A DNA stretch of 14,047 nt, taken from contig JAFGKO010000291.1 in the NCBI GenBank assembly GCA_016928525.1, forward strand, positions 1 to 14,047, in the 5' to 3' direction. Below the pieces are notes generated by a model. It was not told where the DNA came from. It saw only the letters and a list, made by a program, of their open reading frames with translations, and made no database searches. The translations under genes were made by a program, and so were the position numbers. The stretch is from Anaerolineales bacterium. GTDB lineage: Bacteria > Chloroflexota > Anaerolineae > Anaerolineales > Villigracilaceae. Below, piece after piece: positions 1 to 7,621 of this stretch (its first letter is position 1; every line of letters starts with the position of its first letter).

Positions 1-933
1 GCCACCAACCGCCCCGACATCCTCGACCCGGCTTTGTTGCGCCCCGGTCGCTTCGACCGCCGCGTAACGCTGGATCGTCCCGATGTGCGCGGTCGCGAAG
101 CCATCTTGAAGGTGCACACCAAGGGTAAGCCGCTTGACCCGTTGGTTGACCTGTCATCCCTGGCGCGCGGTACCCCCGGCTTCGTCGGTGCTGACCTTGA
201 AAACCTGGTCAATGAAGGCGCTATCCTGGCGGCCCGTCGCAACAAGAAATCCATCGGACAACCAGAACTGGAAGAAGCCATCGAGCGTGTTGTCATGGGA
301 CCGGAGCGCAAGTCTCGCCTGATCTCGGACGAAGAGAAGCGCATCATCGCCTACCATGAAGCTGGTCATGCCGTGGTCGGGAACGCTATCGCCGAGGCCG
401 ATCCCGTCCAGAAAGTGACCATCGTCGGTCGCGGACAGGCCGGCGGCATCACCTGGTTCCGCCCCGACGAAGACCGCATCCTGATGTCCCGCAAGAAGTT
501 CATGGCCACCCTGGCCTATGCCCTCGGTGGTCGGGTTGCCGAGGAGCAAGTGTTCGATGACATTACTTCCGGCGCATCCGGCGACCTGGAGCAAGTGACG
601 CGCATGGCACGCAACATGGTCACCCGCCTGGGGATGAGCGAAACACTCGGGAACATGGTCTACGGGCAGAAAGAAGAATTGATCTTCCTGGGTCGTGAGA
701 TTTCAGAACAGCGCGATTATTCGGATGCCATCGCGGAAAAAATTGATGCAGAAGTCCGCAAAATCGTGGACGAGGCGTATAAGCGGGCCCAGGACATTCT
801 GAAGAAATATCACAAGGAACTGGATACTGTGGCTCAGAAACTGCTAGAGGCAGAAAGCATCACCCGCGAAGAATTTGAAGCCATCTTCCCGCCTCCAATT
901 GAAAAGAAGAGCGGCACGCCGCAGCCGGCGTAA
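1..933 (+). CDS. ftsH: ATP-dependent zinc metalloprotease FtsH, C-terminal part (5' end outside window)
   Basis: FtsH is a membrane-anchored AAA+ protease that extracts and degrades membrane and short-lived cytosolic proteins. The frame is open from base 1, so the N-terminal membrane segments and Walker motifs lie upstream of the window. What remains begins in the second region of homology of the AAA domain ([20 protein letters not shown], bases 4-63, with the arginine fingers). It continues through the AAA lid ([17 protein letters not shown]) into the M41 peptidase domain. The zinc site HEAGH is at bases 355-369, and the likely third ligand is the Asp of SGASGDLEQ at bases 583-585. The C-terminus is a charged helical tail ending in a short Pro/Lys-rich stretch and TAA. 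An internal TTG at 34 is not a real start because homology runs through it. A terminator follows within 20 bases. Identification is very secure. Confidence 0.97.
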   Translation, partial: ATNRPDILDPALLRPGRFDRRVTLDRPDVRGREAILKVHTKGKPLDPLVDLSSLARGTPGFVGADLENLVNEGAILAARRNKKSIGQPELEEAIERVVMGPERKSRLISDEEKRIIAYHEAGHAVVGNAIAEADPVQKVTIVGRGQAGGITWFRPDEDRILMSRKKFMATLAYALGGRVAEEQVFDDITSGASGDLEQVTRMARNMVTRLGMSETLGNMVYGQKEELIFLGREISEQRDYSDAIAEKIDAEVRKIVDEAYKRAQDILKKYHKELDTVAQKLLEAESITREEFEAIFPPPIEKKSGTPQPA

Positions 934-951
934 ATCACGATAAATAAAATA

Positions 952-988
952 AAGCTCTGCTGGGTTTCAACCCTGGCAGAGCTTTTTT
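952..988. terminator. Rho-independent terminator between convergent ftsH and fadD
   Basis: The arms AAGCTCTGC (952-960) and GCAGAGCTT (976-984) pair perfectly. They extend inward by two wobble and two G-C pairs, and the right arm runs into a T tract ending at 988. The left flank is A-rich (taaataaaataaa), which gives a U-rich tail on the minus strand too, so the hairpin can serve both ftsH and the convergent acyl-CoA ligase that ends at 1005. Confidence 0.9.
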
Positions 989-1004
989 AAATTATCGATC
1001 GTTT

Positions 1005-2711
1005 CTACTTCGCTTCTGCTTCCTTGTGCTGGCGGACTAACTCGCGTCGCAAGATCTTGCCTACAGTGGTCTTGGGCAACTCTTCGCGGAACTCGTAGTG
1101 AGTCGGCACTTTGTAGGCAGCCAGGCTTTCCTTGCAAAAAGCCTTAAGTTCTTCTTCGGTGACGCTTTCGCCAGGTTTGAGCACGATCCAGGCTTTGACC
1201 GTCTCGCCGCGATATGGGTCGGGGATGCCTGCTACGCCCGCTTCCAACACCTTCGGGTGTGCAGCCAGAACCTCTTCCACCTCGCGCGGCCAAACCTGAT
1301 ACCCTCCTGGTTTGATCAGTTCCTTCTTGCGGTCGACAATGTAGAAGTACCCGTCTTCATCCATCCTGGCGATGTCACCGGTGAATAGCCAGGTTTTGCC
1401 ATCCTTGAGCTTGCGCAGCGTATTGGTGGTTTCGGTCGGCATATTGTGATAACCCTTCATCACATTCGGGCTGTTGATGACCAGTTCTCCGACCTCGCCA
1501 ACAGGCAGTACTGTTTCGCCGTCATCCAGGCTGATGATCTTGGCATCTACATCTGGTAAGGGCAGGCCGATCGATCCAGTGCGATTTTCGCCCAGCAGGG
1601 GATTGCAGTGCGTAGCAGTCGGTGCTTCGGAAAGGCCAAAACCCTCAAAAACTTTGCCACCGGAGAGTTCTTCGAACCGCTCTTTAGTCTCACGCATCAA
1701 AGGGGCTGAACCGGAGATGCATGCCTTAATGGATGACAGGTCGTATTTGCCCGCAACCACATCCGGATGGTTGTTGAGCGCATTGTACAATGTTGGCACG
1801 CCGGGGAAGATAGTGGGGCGATACTTCTTGATGTTTTCCAGCACATCTTTCAGATCACGTACGTTGGGGATCATCACCAGGCTGGCACCAGAGGCCATGC
1901 CAAAATGCATGCCAGCGACCATGCCATAGACATGGAAGAGTGGAATGCCCATCAGCACGATTTCATTACCCTCCTCGATATCAACCATCCATTCCTTGAT
2001 TTGGAGCGAATTGGCCACCACATTGAAGTGAGTCGCCACCGCGCCTTTCGAGACGCCCGTGGTCCCCCCTGAGTACTGGAATAAGGCCGTATCGTCGGGA
2101 GCAATTTCGAGCTTGGGGCGATCCGAGGGTTGGTATTTGGCGATCAAATCTTGCATCCACATGTCACCATCCGGCAGAGGCCCATCGACACGGTGTCCGC
2201 CTTTTTTCTCTACTGCCAGCGTGAAAAGCAAACGAGTGACAGGTGGCAAGGCTTCTTTGATATTCGTTACAATCAACTTCTTGATCTTTGTCTTGGGTTG
2301 TGCAGTTTTGATGGTTTTGTAGAAATTGGTCATCACGAACATGATTTCAATGCCCGCGTCGCTGGCCTGGTATTCGATTTCGGCGGGAGTGTAAAGTGGA
2401 TTGGTTGCTACTACCACACCGCCCGCCTTTAGAATGCCAAAATATGCCATCAAGAATTGTGGGGTATTTGGCATAAAAATACCGACCCGGTCGCCCTTTT
2501 TCACGCCCATGTCGGCGAGTGCGGCGGCCACGCGGTCGGTGGTTTCGTTCATTTCTTTATACGTGACGATGGCTCCCTTGAAGATTGTACATGGTTTATC
2601 GGGATACTTTTCCGCTGACTTCTCCAAGAAGTGATATAGCGGCTTCTTGGGATAGTCGATTGTTTTAGGAACGCCTTTGTCATATTTGGCGAACCAGGGA
2701 AGGTCGGTCAT
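1005..2711 (-). CDS. fadD: Long-chain-fatty-acid--CoA ligase (AMP-forming)
   Basis: This 568-residue member of the ANL adenylating superfamily activates a fatty acid with ATP to acyl-AMP and then makes acyl-CoA, the entry step of beta-oxidation and lipid recycling. The nucleotide loop YSGGTTGVSKG is at residues 213-223, GFGLSE with the Mg-binding Glu at 357-362, and the ribose-binding Asp in FTGD at 446. The hinge and linker motif DRKKELIKPGG is at 460-470, and the C-terminal catalytic Lys in TTVGK at 552. The length matches bacterial FadD. There is no signal peptide. ATG at 2711 is preceded by a strong ribosome binding site (AAAGGAGG, plus-strand 2719-2726) at good spacing. The gene follows cydDC on the same strand but has its own promoter 50-80 bases upstream. 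Chain-length preference cannot be read from the sequence; medium- to long-chain is the family expectation. Confidence 0.93.
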   Translation of the reverse strand: MTDLPWFAKYDKGVPKTIDYPKKPLYHFLEKSAEKYPDKPCTIFKGAIVTYKEMNETTDRVAAALADMGVKKGDRVGIFMPNTPQFLMAYFGILKAGGVVVATNPLYTPAEIEYQASDAGIEIMFVMTNFYKTIKTAQPKTKIKKLIVTNIKEALPPVTRLLFTLAVEKKGGHRVDGPLPDGDMWMQDLIAKYQPSDRPKLEIAPDDTALFQYSGGTTGVSKGAVATHFNVVANSLQIKEWMVDIEEGNEIVLMGIPLFHVYGMVAGMHFGMASGASLVMIPNVRDLKDVLENIKKYRPTIFPGVPTLYNALNNHPDVVAGKYDLSSIKACISGSAPLMRETKERFEELSGGKVFEGFGLSEAPTATHCNPLLGENRTGSIGLPLPDVDAKIISLDDGETVLPVGEVGELVINSPNVMKGYHNMPTETTNTLRKLKDGKTWLFTGDIARMDEDGYFYIVDRKKELIKPGGYQVWPREVEEVLAAHPKVLEAGVAGIPDPYRGETVKAWIVLKPGESVTEEELKAFCKESLAAYKVPTHYEFREELPKTTVGKILRRELVRQHKEAEAK

Positions 2712-2760
2712 TGTCTCTCCTCCTTTGGAATGAAAGGGTTGGTTTGGCGAATGTAATACT

Positions 2761-2790
2761 AGTATATAACAGGATAGATTTGAAAGTCAA
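2761..2790 (-). promoter_or_regulatory. Sigma-70-type promoter of fadD with overlapping palindrome
   Basis: On the minus strand, -35 TTGACT (plus 2785-2790) and -10 TATACT (plus 2761-2766) are 18 bases apart and lie about 50 bases upstream of the fadD start. A perfect 10-bp palindrome ATACTAGTAT (2756-2765) covers most of the -10 box and the bases just downstream, a usual place for a repressor operator. The spacing and hexamers are seen directly; the regulatory role of the palindrome is inference. Confidence 0.7.
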
Positions 2791-2828
2791 TCTGTTGCTG
2801 CGATTTTTTGCATATCCAAGAAGCAGCC

Positions 2829-5800
2829 TTAGTTTATCAGGATCCTGTTTTGCAATTCCCACAACCGTCGGAATGCTTCGTTATTCGCCAGCAATTCGGC
2901 TTGTGTGCCGCGTTCCGCCACTCGCCCTTGTTCCAGCACCAGGATTTCGTCTACATTCTCCAGCCCGACCAGCCGGTGCGTGATGAGTAACGTTACTTTG
3001 CCCTGCATCACGCCAAAGAGCGTTTCCAATACCTGTTTCTCGGTCAGCGGGTCGAGGTTGGCGGTCGGCTCATCCAGAACCAGGATAGGAGCATCTTTCA
3101 ACAACGCGCGTGCAATCGCCAGCCGTTGACGTTCGCCGCCCGATAGACGCAGTCCCTGCTCGCCGATGAAGGTGTCGTATCCCTTCGGCAAGCCCATAAT
3201 GAATTCATGGATGTGTGCCTGCTTAGCCGCCTCTTCGATTTCATCCTGGGACGCAGACGGGCGCGCCAAGCGCAAATTTTCACGCACACTGGCATTGAAA
3301 AAGTATGAATTCTGCGAGACCACCGCGCATCGCGCCCGGACTTCATCCTGCTGCAGGCCATGCAGCGATTCGCCACCCAGACGGATATCCCCCGAACTGT
3401 ACTCCCAGAACCTGAGCAACAAGCTGACCAGGGTGCTTTTCCCCGCGCCACTCGGCCCGACAATGGCGAGGGATTTGCCCGGTTGAAGGTCGAAGGCTAC
3501 ATGTTGAAGGGCTGGAATGGCTTGATTGGGGTAAAGGAAAGAGAGATTAGAGAATTCGAGAGTAGAGACTGGTTCCTCTTCTTTACCACTCTCTGGTTTC
3601 TGTTCTCTGCTCTCTTTCACCACAGGTTCTGCATCTACAATCTCAAATAACCTTCCAGCAGATACGCGTACACTCTCCCACATCTGAGCGGCCAGCGGCA
3701 GGGGCGTGACAGCTTCAAAGGAGGCCAGGGTCAGCAGGGCCAACGTGCCGAGCATCACGCCCTCCAAGCGACCATCGCTCACCAGGGGGACGGTCAAAAA
3801 GATCACCATCCACATGCCCAGGTTGGTGAGCAGGACGGTCAATGCCGATTGCAGTCCGCTGATGTGTGCCATGCGGCGTTGGGCCAGCCCGTAATCATGG
3901 CCTGTGGCTGCGATGAGGGCTAGTTTGTCGGCGGCGCGATTATAGGCCAGGATTTCTGCCAATCCCTGGATGCCATCCACGAGTTGAATGTGCAGTTCGG
4001 AACGCAGGCTGATGAGCGCTTTCCCGGATTCCTGGCTGAGGAGTCGGGATAGAAACGGCAGGATCAAGCCGAGGCCGAGAAAGAAACCAATCAAAACGGC
4101 GGCAAGCGGCGGGTAGAATGAAGCGAGGAAAATGGATACGCTGATTCCTGTCAACATAGCAACCAACGGTGGCGCAACGACACGCACGTAGAAGTTTTCC
4201 AGTGTTTCCACATCGCCGATGATGCGGGCCAGCAGGTCCCCGGCGCGGTAATCCATCAGGCGGGCAGGAGCGAGTGGTTCGAGTTTCTGGTAGAACCAGA
4301 CACGCAGGCGGGAGAGCAGCCGGAAGGTGACATCGTGCGAGACCAGGCGCTCGGCATAACGAAAGACGCCGCGGCTGATACCGAAGAAGCGTACACCGAC
4401 GATAGCCACCTGCAACTCTGCGATGGACGGGTGTAGCGCGGCGGTCGAAATAAGCCAGGCAGAAGTGCCCATCAATGAGATGTTGGCGCCGATGGTCAGT
4501 GTGCCAAGTAAAACAGAAAGGGTTACCCAGTTCCAGGAGCCGCGCAGGAAGGCTAACAAGCGTGCAAGCGTTTTGGATTCAAGATTTGTACCGAATGCCA
4601 GAAAACTTCGGGTTGCAGGTTGCAGGTTGAATGTTGAAGATTCGTTAATTTCAAGCGGTTTTTGACTGGACGGAACCTTCAACCTTCCATTTTCGCCCCT
4701 TGGACCGGGCTCACCTGTGCCTGTGGCACTGGCGCGGGTAGGGCGAACTTTTAATACATCAACCATTCCCGCATACGCGCCCTTTTTCGCCATTAACTCA
4801 TTATGCGTACCCTGCTCCACGATCTGACCCTTTTCTAGCACGATGATACGGTCTGCCTGGAAGACGGTGTTCAGGCGGTGAGCGATGGTAATAACGGTAC
4901 GCCCTCGCATGAGTTGACGAGTGGATGCCTCTAGCAAGGACTCGGTCTCAGGGTCAAGGCTGGAGGTGGATTCGTCCAGGATCAGGATGGGAGCGTCTTT
5001 CAGGAATGCACGCGCCAGGGCGAGACGTTGGGCCTGTCCGCCGCTGAGACGGGCGCCGCCCTCGCCGATGACAGTTGCATATTTTTCTGGCAGCGATTCG
5101 ATGAACTCGTGCAAATGCGCGGCGCTGGTAGCTTCGATGACTTGCTCATCACTGGCATCAGGGTTGCCAAGCCGGATGTTGGCGGCAAGGGTGTCATGGA
5201 ACAGGTAGGGCTTTTGAGGAACCCAAGCAATATCTAAACGCGAATACTGCGAATTGGGCAAATTACGCGAATTTTTTGATTGTTTATTCACGGTATCCGT
5301 ATCTTTCGTGACATTCGCGTTATAGGTAATTATGCCTTTAGTGGGCTGGATGAAGCCCAGCAGCAAATTGACCAGCGTGCTTTTTCCCGCCCCACTGGGG
5401 CCAACCAGGGCAATATGCTGACCTGCATGGATTTCCAAATCGATGTTTTGCAGGGCAGGCGTGGACTCATCTGGGTAGGTGAATGCAAGATTATCGAGAT
5501 GAATAGAGAATGGGGGATAGAGAGCAGTATTTTCCCTGTTCTCCACTCTCTGCTCTCTAGTCTCTAGGATGTCAAAAATCCTCTTTGCCGCGCTCGTTCC
5601 CGCCATGCCAGCATGAAAACGCGCGCCCAGCATCCGTAGGGGCAAGTAGAATTCCGGAGCCAAGATAAGCAAGAAGAAGGCCTCGCGAAATTCCATTCTG
5701 GCATACAGCAGGCGCAGACCAATTTCTACGGCGATGACGGCGGTGCTGAGGGTGGCGAGCAGTTCCAGAGCTAGTGCTGAAAGGAAGGTGATACGTAAGA

Positions 5801-6500
5801 CGGCCATCGTTCTATCGCGGAACTGGTCGCTGATTTTGGCAATGGATTTGGCATGAGCTTTGGACTGGCCGAAAATCTTGAGCGTAGTCAGGCCTTGCAA
5901 GCTGTCGAGGAAGTGGGCAGACAGGCGGCTAAGAGTCTCGTATTGCCGGTTGGTGACGATCTCCGCGCCTTTACCGATCAGGATCATAAAGAATGGGATG
6001 AGCGGCGCGGTGAAGAGCAGGATGAGGCCGGAGAGCAGGTCAAGTGGAAAAACAAAGATCAGGATGCTGATGGGAACCAGCGCGGTAATGACCAGTTGCG
6101 GCAGGTATTGGCTGAAATAGGCGTCCAACGCTTCGACGCCTTCTACGGCGGCAGTGGTCAGTTCGCCGGTTCTTTCTCCGCGCGTATAAGCCGGGCCAAG
6201 CGCCAGGATGTGAGCAAAGAGCCGTTCGCGCAAGATGGCCTTGACATGTACAGCAACTGCGTTGGCGCTGACTTCGTTGACCCAGGCTAGTAACGCTCGG
6301 CCAGCGATGATGATGAGAATCAGTCTCAGCCAGCCTGTGACTTGCGCCAGGGACTGCTCCTCCAGAAAAACCCCATTGACGGTGCTGCTCAGGAGCCAGG
6401 CTTGCCAGATGGTTAGCAAGCCAGCCAGAAGTCCGGAGAGAACCGTGATTGTTAGGCTGAAGCGCGTATCGAGGGTGAGGTGGAGGAGTCTGCTGTGCAT
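2829..6500 (-). CDS. cydDC: Fused heterodimeric ABC exporter CydDC (cytochrome bd assembly)
   Basis: This single 1223-residue chain carries both halves of the CydDC exporter. That exporter moves cysteine/glutathione (and has been linked to heme) across the membrane and is required for cytochrome bd assembly. The CydD-like half has a membrane domain at about 15-300 and an NBD with Walker A GPSGAGKST (367-375), LSGGQ (485-489), Walker B LILDE (506-510) and switch His541. The CydC-like half has a membrane domain at about 645-945 and an NBD with Walker A GPSGAGKST (1015-1023), LSGGE (1119-1123), VLDEP (1141-1145) and His1175. Both ATP sites look intact. CydD and CydC are usually separate genes; fusions are known in some bacteria. 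The join (about 583-641) and three other loops are low-complexity and repeat-bearing. ATG at 6500 fits the family N-terminus but has no recognisable Shine-Dalgarno; a hairpin ends three bases upstream. The partner oxidase genes cydAB lie upstream on the same strand. Confidence 0.93.
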   Translation of the reverse strand: MHSRLLHLTLDTRFSLTITVLSGLLAGLLTIWQAWLLSSTVNGVFLEEQSLAQVTGWLRLILIIIAGRALLAWVNEVSANAVAVHVKAILRERLFAHILALGPAYTRGERTGELTTAAVEGVEALDAYFSQYLPQLVITALVPISILIFVFPLDLLSGLILLFTAPLIPFFMILIGKGAEIVTNRQYETLSRLSAHFLDSLQGLTTLKIFGQSKAHAKSIAKISDQFRDRTMAVLRITFLSALALELLATLSTAVIAVEIGLRLLYARMEFREAFFLLILAPEFYLPLRMLGARFHAGMAGTSAAKRIFDILETREQRVENRENTALYPPFSIHLDNLAFTYPDESTPALQNIDLEIHAGQHIALVGPSGAGKSTLVNLLLGFIQPTKGIITYNANVTKDTDTVNKQSKNSRNLPNSQYSRLDIAWVPQKPYLFHDTLAANIRLGNPDASDEQVIEATSAAHLHEFIESLPEKYATVIGEGGARLSGGQAQRLALARAFLKDAPILILDESTSSLDPETESLLEASTRQLMRGRTVITIAHRLNTVFQADRIIVLEKGQIVEQGTHNELMAKKGAYAGMVDVLKVRPTRASATGTGEPGPRGENGRLKVPSSQKPLEINESSTFNLQPATRSFLAFGTNLESKTLARLLAFLRGSWNWVTLSVLLGTLTIGANISLMGTSAWLISTAALHPSIAELQVAIVGVRFFGISRGVFRYAERLVSHDVTFRLLSRLRVWFYQKLEPLAPARLMDYRAGDLLARIIGDVETLENFYVRVVAPPLVAMLTGISVSIFLASFYPPLAAVLIGFFLGLGLILPFLSRLLSQESGKALISLRSELHIQLVDGIQGLAEILAYNRAADKLALIAATGHDYGLAQRRMAHISGLQSALTVLLTNLGMWMVIFLTVPLVSDGRLEGVMLGTLALLTLASFEAVTPLPLAAQMWESVRVSAGRLFEIVDAEPVVKESREQKPESGKEEEPVSTLEFSNLSFLYPNQAIPALQHVAFDLQPGKSLAIVGPSGAGKSTLVSLLLRFWEYSSGDIRLGGESLHGLQQDEVRARCAVVSQNSYFFNASVRENLRLARPSASQDEIEEAAKQAHIHEFIMGLPKGYDTFIGEQGLRLSGGERQRLAIARALLKDAPILVLDEPTANLDPLTEKQVLETLFGVMQGKVTLLITHRLVGLENVDEILVLEQGRVAERGTQAELLANNEAFRRLWELQNRILIN
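3536..3620 (-). repeat. Low-complexity AG-rich linker segment before the CydC nucleotide-binding domain
   Basis: In-frame purine-rich segment on the coding strand (CT-rich on plus) at the junction of the CydC membrane domain and NBD, about residues 961-988. It shares TCTCTGCTCTCT (3604-3615) and CCACTCTCTG (3586-3595) with the equivalent junction of the CydD half (5547-5558 and 5543-5552). It codes for a highly charged Lys/Glu/Ser stretch with an AGA-rich codon style unlike the surrounding gene. Confidence 0.6.
4578..4754 (-). repeat. Repeat-bearing linker joining the CydD and CydC halves
   Basis: The interdomain linker, about residues 583-641, has no family-conserved sequence. On the plus strand it contains four tandem heptads (GTTGCAG, GTTGCAG, GTTGAAT, GTTGAAG) at 4612-4639 and an inverted copy CTTCAAC at 4677-4683 followed by CTTCCAT. 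A separate short inverted repeat GTGCC-TGT-GGCAC lies near 4718-4730. It reads like former intergenic sequence that has become coding, which would fit fusion of two genes through their spacer; this origin is inference. Confidence 0.6.
5235..5324 (-). repeat. AT-rich repeat insert inside the CydD nucleotide-binding domain
   Basis: In-frame, AT-rich 90-base segment between Walker A and the Q-loop (about residues 393-422), replacing and lengthening the loop that is normally short in CydD. On the plus strand it holds ACGCGAAT at 5238-5245 and 5265-5272 and the inverted copy ATTCGCGT at 5313-5320. The product is Asn/Ser/Lys-rich. The conserved IAWVPQ Q-loop resumes directly after it, so the domain should still fold. 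Confidence 0.6.
5499..5567 (-). repeat. Low-complexity AG-rich linker segment before the CydD nucleotide-binding domain
   Basis: In-frame segment between the CydD membrane domain and NBD, about residues 312-334. It has rare-looking AGA/AGG arginine codons and CTA, unlike the CGN-rich neighbourhood. It shares a 12-mer (5547-5558) and a 10-mer (5543-5552) with the segment at 3536-3620 in the CydC half. The two halves have little other nucleotide identity here, so the match is not simply ancestral duplication of cydD and cydC. Confidence 0.6.
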
Positions 6501-6502
6501 AA

Positions 6503-6532
6503 AATAGACCGGGATATGAGTCCCGGCCTATT
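6503..6532 (-). terminator. Terminator-like hairpin directly before the cydDC start codon
   Basis: The inverted repeat has arms AATAG-a-CCGGGA (6503-6514) and TCCCGG-c-CTATT (6521-6532) with a 6-base loop: 11 of 12 positions pair. On the minus strand it is followed by a short T-rich run that ends in the ATG of cydDC. It lies 30 bases after the stop of the propeller lipoprotein gene, so the natural reading is the end of the sigma-factor operon. It could instead be a 5'-leader structure of cydDC. Confidence 0.65.
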
Positions 6533-6535
6533 ATA
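6530..6535 (-). promoter_or_regulatory. Candidate -10 box of cydDC overlapping the hairpin
   Basis: A perfect TATAAT on the minus strand ends about 30 bases before the cydDC ATG. Initiation about 7 bases downstream would fall inside the hairpin arm, so the new transcript would lose the full stem. No good -35 hexamer is found at 16-18 bases (CAACCG at 17), so the promoter is tentative. Confidence 0.45.
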
Positions 6536-6562
6536 GTAGCTTCCGGTTTATTCGGTTGTCGC

Positions 6563-7576
6563 TCAGGGTGTTGTCAACCAGGCCAGATAGTTGGAACTGT
6601 TCCACTTGGCTAGCACAATTTGGGTGTCTACGAAAGCATTGTAGTGCTCATTCACATTGTCCATCCAGACGTTGGAGGCTAATATTGGCTCGCCGTTTAT
6701 ACGTCGCGTAGGCATCAGCCACATACCGTCCATGCGGGCGATAGCCTGGCCGGCGGAGGTGTCGAATACTTCCGTCCAGACGCTTTCTTGAGACTCGCCC
6801 CAGCCACGCAAGTACAGGTAGCGGCCATCTGCTGAGATGGACAATTCTTTTGCTTGGGTGGCGTAGTATGCTCTACGGCTGCCGTCCTTGGTGCGGACAA
6901 TTTGCATGCCGAGTGGATTTTCTATCACCTGCCAATCGCCATTCTTGCCCTGGATCAGGTCACTCTGTTGACCGACGATGTAAAGGATTTCTCCATCTGG
7001 TGAGATAGTCACGTATTTGGTGGTCCCTTCGGCCACTTTGGCGTGGGCAGTGTTGGCGGTCAGCGAGAGTAGCCGCTCGAACCAGGAGATCTGGGACTTG
7101 ATTTCTACGGAGCTGACTTCTTGCGCATCGAAGTCAACGGTAGTCAGTTTATCTTCATCCGGGTGGATGACGTACAGGATGTCTTGATTGGGAGCGAAAG
7201 CCAGACCGGGAAAAAGGTAGATGGCCTGGCCGGGTTGGTGCAGGTCTGCCGACTCATCGCTCTTTTCGTCTTTTGGGACAACGCCGTGACGGATGCCGGG
7301 CAGGTCCGTTTTCCAGAGCACATTCAAATCAAAACTATCAAGTAGAACGACAACAGGAGGATCGGGACTCATTTCGTTGACAGTGTAGCGATTTTCGATC
7401 TTCGAACCATAGACCATCAGTCCACTGCCATCAACAGTAAACTTCATATTGGAGGCGTGAAAGTCCAAAAAGCTTTGGGCAATGATCGAGCCTTGATCGA
7501 TATCGAATATGAACACTTGACTCTCATTATTACCGTATGTGATCCCAACTTGTTTGCCATTGGGGCTGAAGGACAT
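6563..7576 (-). CDS. C-terminal fragment of the propeller lipoprotein (as interrupted)
   Basis: This 337-residue open frame from ATG 7576 to TGA at 6563-6565 has YncE/WD40-like repeats with the pattern 'hydrophobic-x-SPDG-x-x-hydrophobic-Y/V'. It has no signal peptide, no Shine-Dalgarno before the ATG, and begins in the middle of a blade strand. It is therefore most likely not translated on its own. It is listed separately because automatic annotation would call it as a hypothetical or beta-propeller protein. Confidence 0.5.
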   Translation of the reverse strand: MSFSPNGKQVGITYGNNESQVFIFDIDQGSIIAQSFLDFHASNMKFTVDGSGLMVYGSKIENRYTVNEMSPDPPVVVLLDSFDLNVLWKTDLPGIRHGVVPKDEKSDESADLHQPGQAIYLFPGLAFAPNQDILYVIHPDEDKLTTVDFDAQEVSSVEIKSQISWFERLLSLTANTAHAKVAEGTTKYVTISPDGEILYIVGQQSDLIQGKNGDWQVIENPLGMQIVRTKDGSRRAYYATQAKELSISADGRYLYLRGWGESQESVWTEVFDTSAGQAIARMDGMWLMPTRRINGEPILASNVWMDNVNEHYNAFVDTQIVLAKWNSSNYLAWLTTP

Positions 7577-7621
7577 CGCGGTGACGTAGCCATCGAGTTG
7601 CAGTTCATAAACCCGATCCTT

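Noticed and set aside
154..594. A 146-residue minus-strand open frame within ftsH
   Set aside because: Antisense shadow of the conserved M41 peptidase coding sequence, with no ribosome binding site or promoter.
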